This document shows positions 6,301 to 12,409 of a DNA stretch of 13,303 nt, piece after piece. The notes beneath the pieces were generated by a model, which worked only from the letters and a program-made list of their open reading frames with translations, ran no database searches and was not told where the DNA came from. Made by a program: the position numbers and the translations under genes. Position 1 is the first letter of the stretch. Every line of letters starts with the position of its first letter. Source of the DNA: JBBQBM01 sp038317375 (GTDB lineage: Bacteria > Patescibacteriota > Saccharimonadia > Saccharimonadales > JAGQMS01); contig JBBQBM010000016.1 in NCBI GenBank assembly GCA_038317375.1, positions 1 through 13,303 of the forward strand, given 5' to 3'.

Positions 6301-7548
6301 TCACTTAAGGGTCACTAAGATAGATTCGTTCTTGCCGCGCCGTATCACTACAAAGTCATGTATTAAGTCATCATTGTCGAGTGTAGTCTTCGACATCGGT
6401 ATCTGCGAGCCATTGACGTATACCGCCGAGTCTTCCAAAAAACGCTTAGCCTCTGTTTTGCTGCTTGCAAGTTTGCCCTCTATCAAAACATCTACCAACT
6501 CTGCGTTATGCGCTGCTTCAACAACAGGCAGTTCGCCAGCCAATTCTTTAAAGTCAGCCCCACTTAAATCCTTGTAATCCTTCAACCCAAACAACGCATC
6601 ACTAGCATTTTTAACGCTTTCAGCCTTATCCACTCCGTGAACAATAGCCGTTACTTCGAAGGCTAGGCGTTTTTGGGCTGGTCGTAAACCCGGGTTTCTC
6701 TTTTGTTCGGCCATAACTTCGTCGACTTCTGGTTTCTCTAGTTCGGTATAAATCTTAAGGTATTCTTCTACTGCTTCGTCGTCGACGTTGATCCAAAATT
6801 GGTAGAATTGGAAAACGCTGGTTTTATTCGCGTCCAGCCAAATAGCACCACCCTCACTTTTCCCAAACTTCGCACCGGTCGCCTTATTAATAACCAATGG
6901 CATACTAAGCGCGTGGGCTTCTTTACCTTCTTTTTTGCGGATAAGTGGAATACCGGAAAGCATATTCCCCCATTGATCAGATCCACCAATCTGCATCACT
7001 ACTCCATGATTTTTAAATAGATGCCAGAAATCGTAGCCCTGAATTAAATTGTAGCTAAACTCGGCGTAGCTGATCCCGGCACTATCGGCACCCAAACGGC
7101 TAGCGATAAACTCCCTTTGTAGTAGCTCAGTCATGCTAAAGGTTTTGCCAACCTCGCGCAGAAAGTCGAGGTAGCCGATGTCCTTAAACCAGTCGTAGTT
7201 GTCGACAAGTTCAAACTCCATGCCATTAAACAGCTTTTTGACTTGCCCGGCGATGCCCTTAACGTTTGCCTGAATCTCTTCGCGTGACTTTAGATCGCGC
7301 TCCGATTCTTTGCCTCCCGGGTCGCCAATCAGGCTAGTTGCACCACCAACAAGTAGCACCGCCTTCCAGCCATGCTTCTTAAGCCGTCTAGCAAGCATTT
7401 GAACTGCTAAATTACCGATTGTCAGGCTATCAGCCGAACCGCAGTCAGTTCCTAAATAAAAAGTCTTCGGGTCGTCCAACCAGGTGATATCGTCAAAAGT
7501 CGTGTCTTTGATTTGATTTCGCCACTTGAGTTCCTCGGAAAGCTTCAT
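6301..7548 (-). CDS. tyrS: Tyrosyl-tRNA synthetase with TIGN in place of HIGH
   Basis: Class I tyrosyl-tRNA synthetase, 415 residues, attaching tyrosine to tRNA-Tyr in the cytosol. The Rossmann core has FYLGTDCGSADSLTIGN (30-46), LLVGGATSLIGDPGGK (65-80), YNLIQGYDF (166-174) and IGGSDQWGN (187-195). The KMSKS-like loop is KFGKS (227-231). A C-terminal S4 RNA-binding domain covers about 345-410 (SSKTEAKRFLEDSAVYVNGS). The HIGH signature is altered: the first His, which stabilises the adenylation transition state in Bacillus TyrRS, is Thr43 (codon ACA), and the last is Asn46. The preceding loop has one residue more than the Bacillus enzyme. AAAGGAC before the ATG is a good Shine-Dalgarno sequence. 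First gene of the operon with the AI-2E-family gene and rmuC. Confidence 0.95.
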   Translation of the reverse strand: MKLSEELKWRNQIKDTTFDDITWLDDPKTFYLGTDCGSADSLTIGNLAVQMLARRLKKHGWKAVLLVGGATSLIGDPGGKESERDLKSREEIQANVKGIAGQVKKLFNGMEFELVDNYDWFKDIGYLDFLREVGKTFSMTELLQREFIASRLGADSAGISYAEFSYNLIQGYDFWHLFKNHGVVMQIGGSDQWGNMLSGIPLIRKKEGKEAHALSMPLVINKATGAKFGKSEGGAIWLDANKTSVFQFYQFWINVDDEAVEEYLKIYTELEKPEVDEVMAEQKRNPGLRPAQKRLAFEVTAIVHGVDKAESVKNASDALFGLKDYKDLSGADFKELAGELPVVEAAHNAELVDVLIEGKLASSKTEAKRFLEDSAVYVNGSQIPMSKTTLDNDDLIHDFVVIRRGKNESILVTLK

Positions 7549-7577
7549 ATTTGTCCTTTTAGTAATTGTATTACATT

Positions 7578-7583
7578 AGTATA
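7578..7583 (-). promoter_or_regulatory. -10 box for tyrS operon
   Basis: TATACT on the minus strand, 29 nt before the tyrS ATG, gives a leader of about 22 nt that includes the AAAGGAC ribosome binding site. This contrasts with the leaderless genes nearby, which use the same hexamer. No good -35 is visible. Confidence 0.4.
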
Positions 7584-7588
7584 CGTTA

Positions 7589-7617
7589 TTGCTATTTTTC
7601 CTCTGGTGTTGTATAAA
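7589..7617 (+). promoter_or_regulatory. Candidate promoter of the RRM gene
   Basis: TTGCTA (7589-7594), a 17-bp spacer and TATAAA (7612-7617) would start transcription near 7624. This leaves a leader of about 128 nt, long for this window. The leader has a small hairpin GGTAG-CTTAT-CTACC (7630-7644) and ends in a five-codon mini-ORF just before the gene. Confidence 0.4.
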
Positions 7618-7731
7618 TAAAGCGTAGGCGGTAGCTTATCTACCCTGAAGAAGACAAACCAAGCCGTATTTCGTGCTTAAGTGGTCCGATAAAGGAAATA
7701 TAAGAAGAGTCGAAACCGCTAAATATTAAGC

Positions 7732-7749
7732 ATGAAAGGCTTTAAATAA
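7732..7749 (+). other. Five-codon mini-ORF (MKGFK) in the RRM leader
   Basis: ATG AAA GGC TTT AAA TAA ends 2 nt before the RRM start codon. Its AAAGG is also the only Shine-Dalgarno-like sequence for the RRM gene. A mini-ORF of the same length with the same first four residues sits at the helicase start (10100-10117). Translation of the peptide is not shown. Confidence 0.3.
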
Positions 7750-7751
7750 AT

Positions 7752-8072
7752 ATGGCATTTAAGATTTACGTAGGTGGATTGCCTTACAGCACCACTGATG
7801 AAGAGCTCCAGAAACTGTTCGCCGAGCACGGCGAAGTTGAAAGCGCACGCGTTATCGTTGACCGCATGAGCGGTCGTAGCAAAGGATTCGGCTTTGTCGA
7901 ACTTGTTAGCGACGAAGACGGTGAAAAAGCTATCACTGCCCTTGACGGGACAGATTTTGGCGGCCGCAAGTTGATGGTCAGCAAAGCACGTCCACAAGAA
8001 GAGCGACCTCGTCGCGATTTTGGTGGCGGCGGCGACCGTGGCGGTGATCGTGGCGGTTACAACCGTTTCTAG
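7752..8072 (+). CDS. Small RRM-domain RNA-binding protein
   Basis: A single RNA recognition motif protein of 106 residues, like cyanobacterial Rbp proteins and other bacterial RRM proteins. RNP2 is IYVGGL (5-10) and RNP1 is KGFGFVEL (44-51), each with the aromatic residues that stack on RNA bases. The RRM ends near residue 82 (LMVSKARPQ) and is followed by a short Gly/Arg/Asp tail (residues 88-106, with DRGGDRGGYNRF) like an RGG box. The likely role is single-stranded RNA binding, perhaps as a cold-stress RNA chaperone; the latter follows from the family and is not shown. The gene is monocistronic with a long leader and a strong terminator directly downstream. The start ATG agrees with the family's usual N-terminus. 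Confidence 0.93.
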   Translation: MAFKIYVGGLPYSTTDEELQKLFAEHGEVESARVIVDRMSGRSKGFGFVELVSDEDGEKAITALDGTDFGGRKLMVSKARPQEERPRRDFGGGGDRGGDRGGYNRF

Positions 8073-8085
8073 ATCCGTCTAAGAC

Positions 8086-8120
8086 ACAAAAAGACCTCGG
8101 TTTTTCCGAGGTCTTTTTGT
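8086..8120. terminator. Bidirectional Rho-independent terminator
   Basis: A perfect 15-bp stem (ACAAAAAGACCTCGG paired with CCGAGGTCTTTTTGT) encloses a TTTTT loop. The GC-rich inner stem and flanking A and T tracts make it work in both directions. It ends the RRM transcript on plus and the convergent unknown gene (stop at 8141) on minus. Confidence 0.93.
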
Positions 8121-8140
8121 TTACATTGCAAAACATCTAA

Positions 8141-8683
8141 CTATTCTTCTAGTTCAAACCAAAGCTCACCATGGGTGCCACAAAATCTGGCCCCGACCCC
8201 TGTTATATCATCCAAATCATCGCCTAACTCTTGTGCAACACGATGGTTCGCACCAATCGGCCCACGCACCATCGTCTCGTGTAATAGCACTTCAGGTAGA
8301 CTCCCACCCGCTAGCGATAGTGCTAGTAGACCAGCATTTGTAGAGAGTATGTAATCCTTAGAGCCAAAGCTAAAATCTCTATAATCCATAACATCCATCA
8401 AACTTTGATCCGGATTGCACGACTGTAAAACCTTGCGGACCACCGTTAGCTTGCGTCCATCAATTTCCTCTTGATGTTCCACTGCACTTCCATGCTGATA
8501 TGAGTCAAGCTTCATCAGTAATAAATCACTCACATCCGCAGGTGCATCTTCATCAAGAATAAAAACACTATGGAAAAGATCTCTAGTAGCTTCAGCGAGC
8601 TCAAGCGTCAAACTACGCTGTCGTTTCGCTAGTTTTTCTCTAGCATGTATAAACCTATCGAGTTTTCTTGATGAAAATGCCAT
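8141..8683 (-). CDS. Hypothetical protein, family not recognised
   Basis: I do not recognise this 180-residue protein. The N-terminal 45 residues are basic and helical (RKLDRFIHAREKLAKRQRSL), the middle is mixed alpha/beta (GRKLTVVRKVLQSCNPD, FSFGSKDYILSTNAGLLALSLAGGSLPEVLLHETMVRGP), and the C-terminus is acidic and ends GELWFELEE. There is no signal peptide or membrane segment. Only two cysteines are present, and no nucleotide-binding or catalytic motif stands out, so it is probably cytosolic. The start is well supported: TTGCAA, 17 bp, TAAAGT and 6 nt precede the ATG. Codon use resembles the neighbours and the length is intact, so it looks like a real gene. The GANHRVAQELGDDLDDITGVGARFC-type C-terminal region may help a profile search. 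Confidence 0.8.
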   Translation of the reverse strand: MAFSSRKLDRFIHAREKLAKRQRSLTLELAEATRDLFHSVFILDEDAPADVSDLLLMKLDSYQHGSAVEHQEEIDGRKLTVVRKVLQSCNPDQSLMDVMDYRDFSFGSKDYILSTNAGLLALSLAGGSLPEVLLHETMVRGPIGANHRVAQELGDDLDDITGVGARFCGTHGELWFELEE

Positions 8684-8802
8684 GCGACAACTTTACAACC
8701 CAGAACAGTTTTTTGCAACATCTTCAACGATATGCACCCATCACAGATTCTGCGCTTGAGCTAGTTTCGGCACTAGAAGGAGAAACAAAGCAAGACGTAT
8801 AA
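8671..8802 (+). pseudogene. Possible relic of a Crp/Fnr-type N-terminus
   Basis: Reading from 8671 gives 43 codons. Residues 14-36 resemble the N-terminal helix region of Crp/Fnr regulators (FLQHLQRYAPITDSALELVS; family form is roughly a hydrophobic helix, then PLT/PIT, then an acidic-hydrophobic helix). The frame stops at TAA 8800-8802 and no cyclic-nucleotide barrel or helix-turn-helix follows in any plus frame. It overlaps the first 13 bases of the divergent gene and its promoter. Either a decayed fragment or a chance resemblance. Confidence 0.25.
8690..8718 (-). promoter_or_regulatory. Leaderless promoter of the unknown gene
   Basis: On the minus strand TTGCAA (8713-8718), a 17-bp spacer and TAAAGT (8690-8695) are followed by exactly 6 nt and the ATG at 8683. 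The transcript would begin at the start codon, the same geometry as at 2088-2107. Confidence 0.5.
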
Positions 8803-8827
8803 GGATACGTCGATGCGAGTATCGGAC

Positions 8828-8878
8828 TTCTTGGGCTGAAAATAGCCAAGAAGCTAGAGAATGCCTGGCTTTGCCAGG
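8828..8878 (-). terminator. Two hairpins downstream of the helicase
   Basis: CCTGGC/GCCAGG with a 3-nt loop (8864-8878) is a perfect 6-bp stem. A second stem pairs 8828-8837 with 8844-8852 (TTCTTGG and CCAAGAA plus one bulge). They lie 29-79 bp after the helicase stop. On the minus strand the first is followed by CATTCTCTAGCTTCTT, a weak U-rich tail, so termination or 3'-end protection of the helicase mRNA is plausible. Confidence 0.4.
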
Positions 8879-8906
8879 ACTAAGCTAGCTGGCGCAGGAT
8901 TCGTGA

Positions 8907-10103
8907 TCAAGGATGGTGGGAGACGAAGGTTAAGGCCTTGCCCTTTTTCCCGGCACGACCAGTTCGGCCGATGCGGTGGACATAGTCTTGGTAGGTGTTT
9001 GGCTGGTCAAAGTTGATGACATGGCTGACATTCGATATGTCTAGGCCGCGAGCTGCTACGTCTGTTGCAACAAGAACCTGAACATTGCCATCCTTGAAGG
9101 ACTTGAGTGCTCGTTGGCGTTGAGCCTGAGTTTTGTTGCCGTGAATCGCTTCAGACTTGTAGCCATCTTTTGTTAGGGTGTCAGCAAGTCGCTGTGCGCC
9201 CCATTTGGTCTGCGAGAAGACTAAGACTTTATCAAAATCCTGGCCCTTTAAGAGGTCGACAAGCTTGTCGTATTTCTCTTCTTTAGTGCCTGCAACGATG
9301 ATGTCTTGGTCAACATGCGACGCAGTTTCGCCTTTGCGGACAGAAACTGTCTCTGGGTTCTTTAAGATTCCGTCGATTAGGCGGTTAATCTCTGGAGTAA
9401 TTGTGGCGCTAAAGCATAGAGATTGTCGTTCGGTAGGCAGTTTAGCCATAATGAACTTAATATCTGGCAAAAAGCCCATGTCGAGCATTCGGTCGGCTTC
9501 GTCTAGAACTAGGCCGTCGCATTTTTCTAGTCGCAATGCGCCTTGTTCGATAAGGTCTTTTAGACGACCTGGTGTGCCGATAACGACATGCGGGTCTTTT
9601 TGTAGCGAACGAATTTGGTTATACATGCTTGTTCCACCAACGCAGATTGCCGAATAAAGTCGAAGACCTTGGGCGAACTTGCGCCATTCTTCTTCGATTT
9701 GCTGTGCCAACTCGCGGGTTGGAGCCATAACAAGCACTTGGTATATCTCTTTTTTGAGAATTCGGTGAATTAGTGGCAATAAAAAGGCCGCTGTCTTGCC
9801 AGTACCGGTGTTAGCTAGGCCAACAAGGTCTTTGCCTTCGATAATTTGCGGGATCGAGCCGTCTTGAATAGCCGATGGGTATTCAATCCCCATAGCCATA
9901 AGGTTGGCGACAACTCGCTCGTCTAAGCCCATAGATGCAAAGGTGTGGACAGGTGTAAAAACCTCCTCAGCAATTTGCTCGTCTGAAGCTTTGTTAATAA
10001 ATTTCGACGGGTGGATATATTGGCCACCCCTGTTATTTGGTGCACGGCGCTGTTGTGCTGGGCGTTGCCCAGGTCGGCGCGACATTTTGTATGCGTAACT
10101 CAA
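8907..10103 (-). CDS. DEAD-box RNA helicase (RhlE-like)
   Basis: ATP-dependent RNA helicase, 398 residues. A basic Arg/Gln-rich N-terminal tail (8-27) is followed by IHPSKFINKAS. All core motifs are intact: Q motif around 55-80, Walker A ANTGTGKT (97-104), PTRELAQQ (128-135), TPGRL (177-181), DEAD (201-204), SAT (232-234), VLVFSQTK (293-300), VLVATDVAARGLDI (343-356) and HRIGRTGRAG (376-385). It ends early at TFVSHHP; relatives usually have at least one more helix (typically D/E-x-x-x-IRxIExL) and often a basic tail. I prefer the TTG start at 10103: AAAGGA lies 5 nt upstream, while the ATG at 10085 is too far from it. A strong promoter and a structured leader precede it. Likely role: RNA unwinding in ribosome assembly or decay. 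Confidence 0.95.
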   Translation of the reverse strand: MSYAYKMSRRPGQRPAQQRRAPNNRGGQYIHPSKFINKASDEQIAEEVFTPVHTFASMGLDERVVANLMAMGIEYPSAIQDGSIPQIIEGKDLVGLANTGTGKTAAFLLPLIHRILKKEIYQVLVMAPTRELAQQIEEEWRKFAQGLRLYSAICVGGTSMYNQIRSLQKDPHVVIGTPGRLKDLIEQGALRLEKCDGLVLDEADRMLDMGFLPDIKFIMAKLPTERQSLCFSATITPEINRLIDGILKNPETVSVRKGETASHVDQDIIVAGTKEEKYDKLVDLLKGQDFDKVLVFSQTKWGAQRLADTLTKDGYKSEAIHGNKTQAQRQRALKSFKDGNVQVLVATDVAARGLDISNVSHVINFDQPNTYQDYVHRIGRTGRAGKKGKALTFVSHHP

Positions 10104-10117
10104 AAGAATCCTTTCAT
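10100..10117 (-). other. Five-codon mini-ORF (MKGFF) overlapping the helicase start
   Basis: ATG AAA GGA TTC TTT TGA on the minus strand ends in a TTGA overlap with the helicase TTG start. It includes the helicase Shine-Dalgarno sequence AAAGGA. Length and first four residues match the mini-ORF at the RRM gene. It could couple or tune translation of the helicase. Confidence 0.3.
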
Positions 10118-10122
10118 TTAAT

Positions 10123-10143
10123 GTTGTTCAGGCAATGAACAAC
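10123..10143 (-). promoter_or_regulatory. Hairpin in the helicase leader
   Basis: A perfect 8-bp stem GTTGTTCA/TGAACAAC with a 5-nt loop ends 8 nt before the AAAGGA ribosome binding site. It lies within the roughly 100-nt leader, so it could affect ribosome access or mRNA stability. Confidence 0.6.
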
Positions 10144-10210
10144 GAGTAAATGTAGGTTAACAGATACGCTCGGTATTCATTTTTGTTTAAAAACTAGCCT
10201 ATTACGAGAG

Positions 10211-10240
10211 ATTATAGCATATATATTGTGCTTATGTCAA
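10211..10240 (-). promoter_or_regulatory. Near-consensus sigma-70 promoter of the helicase
   Basis: TTGACA (10235-10240), an 18-bp spacer and TATAAT (10211-10216), with a TG one base upstream of the -10 (extended -10). It is the best promoter in the window. The start would be near 10204, giving a leader of about 100 nt with the hairpin and mini-ORF. Confidence 0.85.
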
Positions 10241-10287
10241 CACTTTCTATTTATTACAGGGGTGGAGTCTGTTAAAATTAAACCTCT

Positions 10288-11142
10288 ATGCAGAAGATTA
10301 TTCTCTATTATAAGTTCACGACAGTTACCGACCCGGACATGACTATGCGTTGGCAGCACGAGCTTTGCACCCGGCTCAACCTCAAAGGTCGGGTGATTGT
10401 GAACGAGCATGGCATTAACGGCACCTTGGGCGGCGACATGGACGACCTTAAAACCTACAAAAAGGCCATGAACGCCAGTGGTGTGTTCAAAGACATTGAA
10501 TATAAATGGAGCGACGGCGAGCGCGACGACTTCCCTCGCCTCAGCGTAAAAGTCCGGGACGAACTTGTAACGTTAGCTCCCGGCAAATCTTTTGACGTTT
10601 TCGACCGAGGCACTCCGCTTCGGCCCAAAGCTTGGCACGAACACCTTACCAAAAACCCCAAAGCCGTGATTATAGACGCCCGTAACGACTACGAAAGCGG
10701 GATCGGCAAGTTCAAAGGCGCGCTAACCCCAAACATCAAGACTTTCCGCGACATTAAGCCCGAGATCGACAAACTCCCTAAAGACCAGCCAGTTTATACC
10801 TATTGCACAGGCGACATCCGCTGCGAATACCTCAGCGCCTATATGAAGAACGAGGGCTTCAAAGATGTCTATCACCTCGAGGGCGGTATCGTCAAATACG
10901 GCCAAGAGTTCAAGGACGAAGGCCTCTGGGAAGGTAAATGTTACGTCTTCGACAAGCGCAAAAACCTCGCCTTTAGCGATCGATCGCAAGACATCGCCAA
11001 ATGCGTTCACTGCCAAGCCCCAACTAGCCACCAAGTCGATTGCGACAACCCTGAATGTTCCTTGCAAATAATAGTCTGCGAAACCTGCGAACCCAAAGAA
11101 AAAACCCACTGCGTTAACCATATCCGCCGCAGCTCAAAATAA
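10288..11142 (+). CDS. trhO: tRNA uridine(34) hydroxylase, rhodanese family
   Basis: TrhO (YceA) makes 5-hydroxyuridine at the wobble position of tRNAs. The 284 residues cover the usual parts: the N-terminal acylphosphatase-like domain (YYKF near 7-10, then NEHGINGTLGG), a linker with DFPRLSVKV, a rhodanese domain (about 127-212) with VIIDARNDYE, and a C-terminal cysteine-rich tail (CVHC, then two Cys, CETC, and a final Cys-x2-His) likely to bind zinc. The rhodanese loop is CTGDIRCE with Cys173 and Cys179, where most members have CTGGIRCEK; Asp replaces the second Gly and Tyr follows Glu. TAAAAT (10273-10278) 9 nt before the ATG suggests a very short leader, and no Shine-Dalgarno sequence is visible. 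The stop lies inside the left 30-bp repeat. Confidence 0.93.
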   Translation: MQKIILYYKFTTVTDPDMTMRWQHELCTRLNLKGRVIVNEHGINGTLGGDMDDLKTYKKAMNASGVFKDIEYKWSDGERDDFPRLSVKVRDELVTLAPGKSFDVFDRGTPLRPKAWHEHLTKNPKAVIIDARNDYESGIGKFKGALTPNIKTFRDIKPEIDKLPKDQPVYTYCTGDIRCEYLSAYMKNEGFKDVYHLEGGIVKYGQEFKDEGLWEGKCYVFDKRKNLAFSDRSQDIAKCVHCQAPTSHQVDCDNPECSLQIIVCETCEPKEKTHCVNHIRRSSK

Positions 11143-11166
11143 TACTTGACGTGTTAAGTATTATTT
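11137..11166. repeat. Left copy of a 30-bp inverted repeat
   Basis: Outer arms AAATAATACTT and AAGTATTATTT surround the core GACGTGTT. It is the exact reverse complement of 12408-12437. As RNA it folds into a stem of about 12 bp including one G-U pair, with A-rich and U-rich ends, so it may act as a terminator for trhO, whose TAA it contains. Confidence 0.9.
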
Positions 11167-11200
11167 CTGGCCTCTATTAATATGCTTATGTTTGTATTAG

Positions 11201-11407
11201 TATGTTCCATATGACACAAAACAAACAAGATCAAACGGATTCGCTCATTTAATAATCTTCCTACTAATAGTTGTCGCCGTAATCGCCGCGTCGGGATTCT
11301 TCGTATTTAACAAAAGGTCTAAGGAAAAGGCCGACAACCCTTTTAGTTCTATCGGTAAAGCTACTGGTTGTAGCGATGCCGACAGAGTCATCCTCACCCA
11401 CTCGCCG
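11201..11407 (+). pseudogene. Frameshifted 5' end of the M23-like gene (membrane anchor)
   Basis: The reading frame of the downstream gene stays open for 69 codons upstream, to a TAG at 11198. It encodes a sensible membrane anchor: TKQTRSNGFAHLIIF, the hydrophobic stretch through VVAVIAASGFFVF (about 11249-11308), then NKRSKEK and a linker with one Cys. No ATG, GTG or TTG exists in this frame before 11408. An ATG at 11211 is in another frame and stops after 13 codons. Adding one base just after that ATG would join it to the anchor. This suggests a single-base loss in the A-rich stretch 11214-11229, or a base-call error. Confidence 0.65.
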
Positions 11408-12409
11408 ATGAACATCGAAGATATTGAAAGCGTTACACCTTATGGTCTAATCGCAGGAGCGCACGTAACACCCATCGATCACCTTTATTTTTACCCTAAA
11501 GCCGGGCCAAGAGACAAATACCCTGTCTTCGCCATGGCCGACGGCGAAATAACTGGGATTACTGTCCGAAGCGTGAATGTCGGCACTGGCGAAAGCCGCC
11601 CATCAGAATATCGCTACGAATTCAAGCATTCTTGCCAAACCTATAGCTATTTCGACCTTGTCACAAAGCTCGACCAAAGTATCTTAGATGTCGCACCGGA
11701 TGCAGCCACCAAAGGTTACTCTGGAAGTATTAAGGTCAAGGCTGGCCAAGAAATCGGCCGCATCGGTAACCAGTCCTTAGACACGGCCGTATATAACTCG
11801 ACGCTAGTTTTGCCTGGGTTCATTCATCCCGAAATGTACAAAGCCGAGCCATGGAAGGTACACACCGACGACTTCTTTAGCTATTTTAACGACCCCCTAA
11901 AAAGCCAGATATTAGCGTTAAATGCGCGAACAGAGGAACCGCGTAGTGGAAAAATTGATTACGACCAAGCTGGCAAGCTAATCGGCAACTGGTTCCTAGA
12001 AGGCACCAACGGCTATGCTGGTCCTGGGAGCGAACAAGGAAAAGCCGGTTCTGGCGATGGTAGCGGTTACTGGAGCGGACATTTAGCAATCATTTACGAC
12101 GCCTATGACCCTTCAACTGTCATTATCTCTTTCGGAAAGTTCCGTGACCAAGGCCCCCACTCCTTTGCAGTAAAAGGTAACACTCCTGACCCAGCAACAA
12201 TCGACAAAGCCAGTGGAGTTGTTAAGTATGCGCTCATACAACCCGTCAACCATCTCGCTCCAACGCAAGGCGTTATGTCTGAAAAGATCGAGGGCGTTGT
12301 CTTATTCCAAGTGTTAGGAGGCGAGAAGCTCAAAGTCGAAGCCTTCCCCGACAAGACCGCCGACGAAGTCACAGCCTTCACTAGCGCTGCTCAAACCTAC
12401 GAACGCTAA
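11408..12409 (+). CDS. M23-peptidase-like envelope protein, N-terminal anchor out of reach of a start codon
   Basis: From the first in-frame ATG the product is 333 residues, but the real protein almost certainly includes the membrane anchor encoded upstream. The N-terminal block SPMNIEDIESVTPYG, then HVTPIDHLYFYP, resembles the degenerate M23/LytM-like domain of CPR and archaeal surface proteins, with His and Asp spaced as in the first zinc motif. VFAMADGEITGI and VKAGQEIGRIGN are typical beta-hairpins of that fold. A clear HxH motif is missing, so peptidase activity is doubtful. The C-terminal half (GNWFLEGTNGY, then HLAIIYDAYDP and SFGKF) is a beta-rich domain I do not recognise. It would face the cell exterior. 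The stop abuts the right 30-bp repeat, and the next gene is convergent. Confidence 0.7.
   Translation: MNIEDIESVTPYGLIAGAHVTPIDHLYFYPKAGPRDKYPVFAMADGEITGITVRSVNVGTGESRPSEYRYEFKHSCQTYSYFDLVTKLDQSILDVAPDAATKGYSGSIKVKAGQEIGRIGNQSLDTAVYNSTLVLPGFIHPEMYKAEPWKVHTDDFFSYFNDPLKSQILALNARTEEPRSGKIDYDQAGKLIGNWFLEGTNGYAGPGSEQGKAGSGDGSGYWSGHLAIIYDAYDPSTVIISFGKFRDQGPHSFAVKGNTPDPATIDKASGVVKYALIQPVNHLAPTQGVMSEKIEGVVLFQVLGGEKLKVEAFPDKTADEVTAFTSAAQTYER

Noticed and set aside
8803..8906. Small structured RNA gene in the hairpin-rich gap
   Set aside because: Two short stem-loops are present but no promoter, conserved core or tRNA-like elements; better explained as the helicase 3' end.
8883..8909. TGA recoding (Gly or Trp) extending the helicase
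   Set aside because: Only eight codons follow before TAG, and pheS also ends in TGA at a normal family length, so TGA acts as stop.
10723..11121. Long open frame on the minus strand inside trhO
   Set aside because: It is antisense to a clearly conserved gene, contains no recognisable motif, and reflects C-rich third positions of trhO.
11211..11235. Programmed -1 ribosomal frameshift joining ATG 11211 to the M23-like gene
   Set aside because: No X_XXY_YYZ slippery heptamer in the starting frame and no clear stimulatory stem-loop; a mutation or sequence error is simpler.
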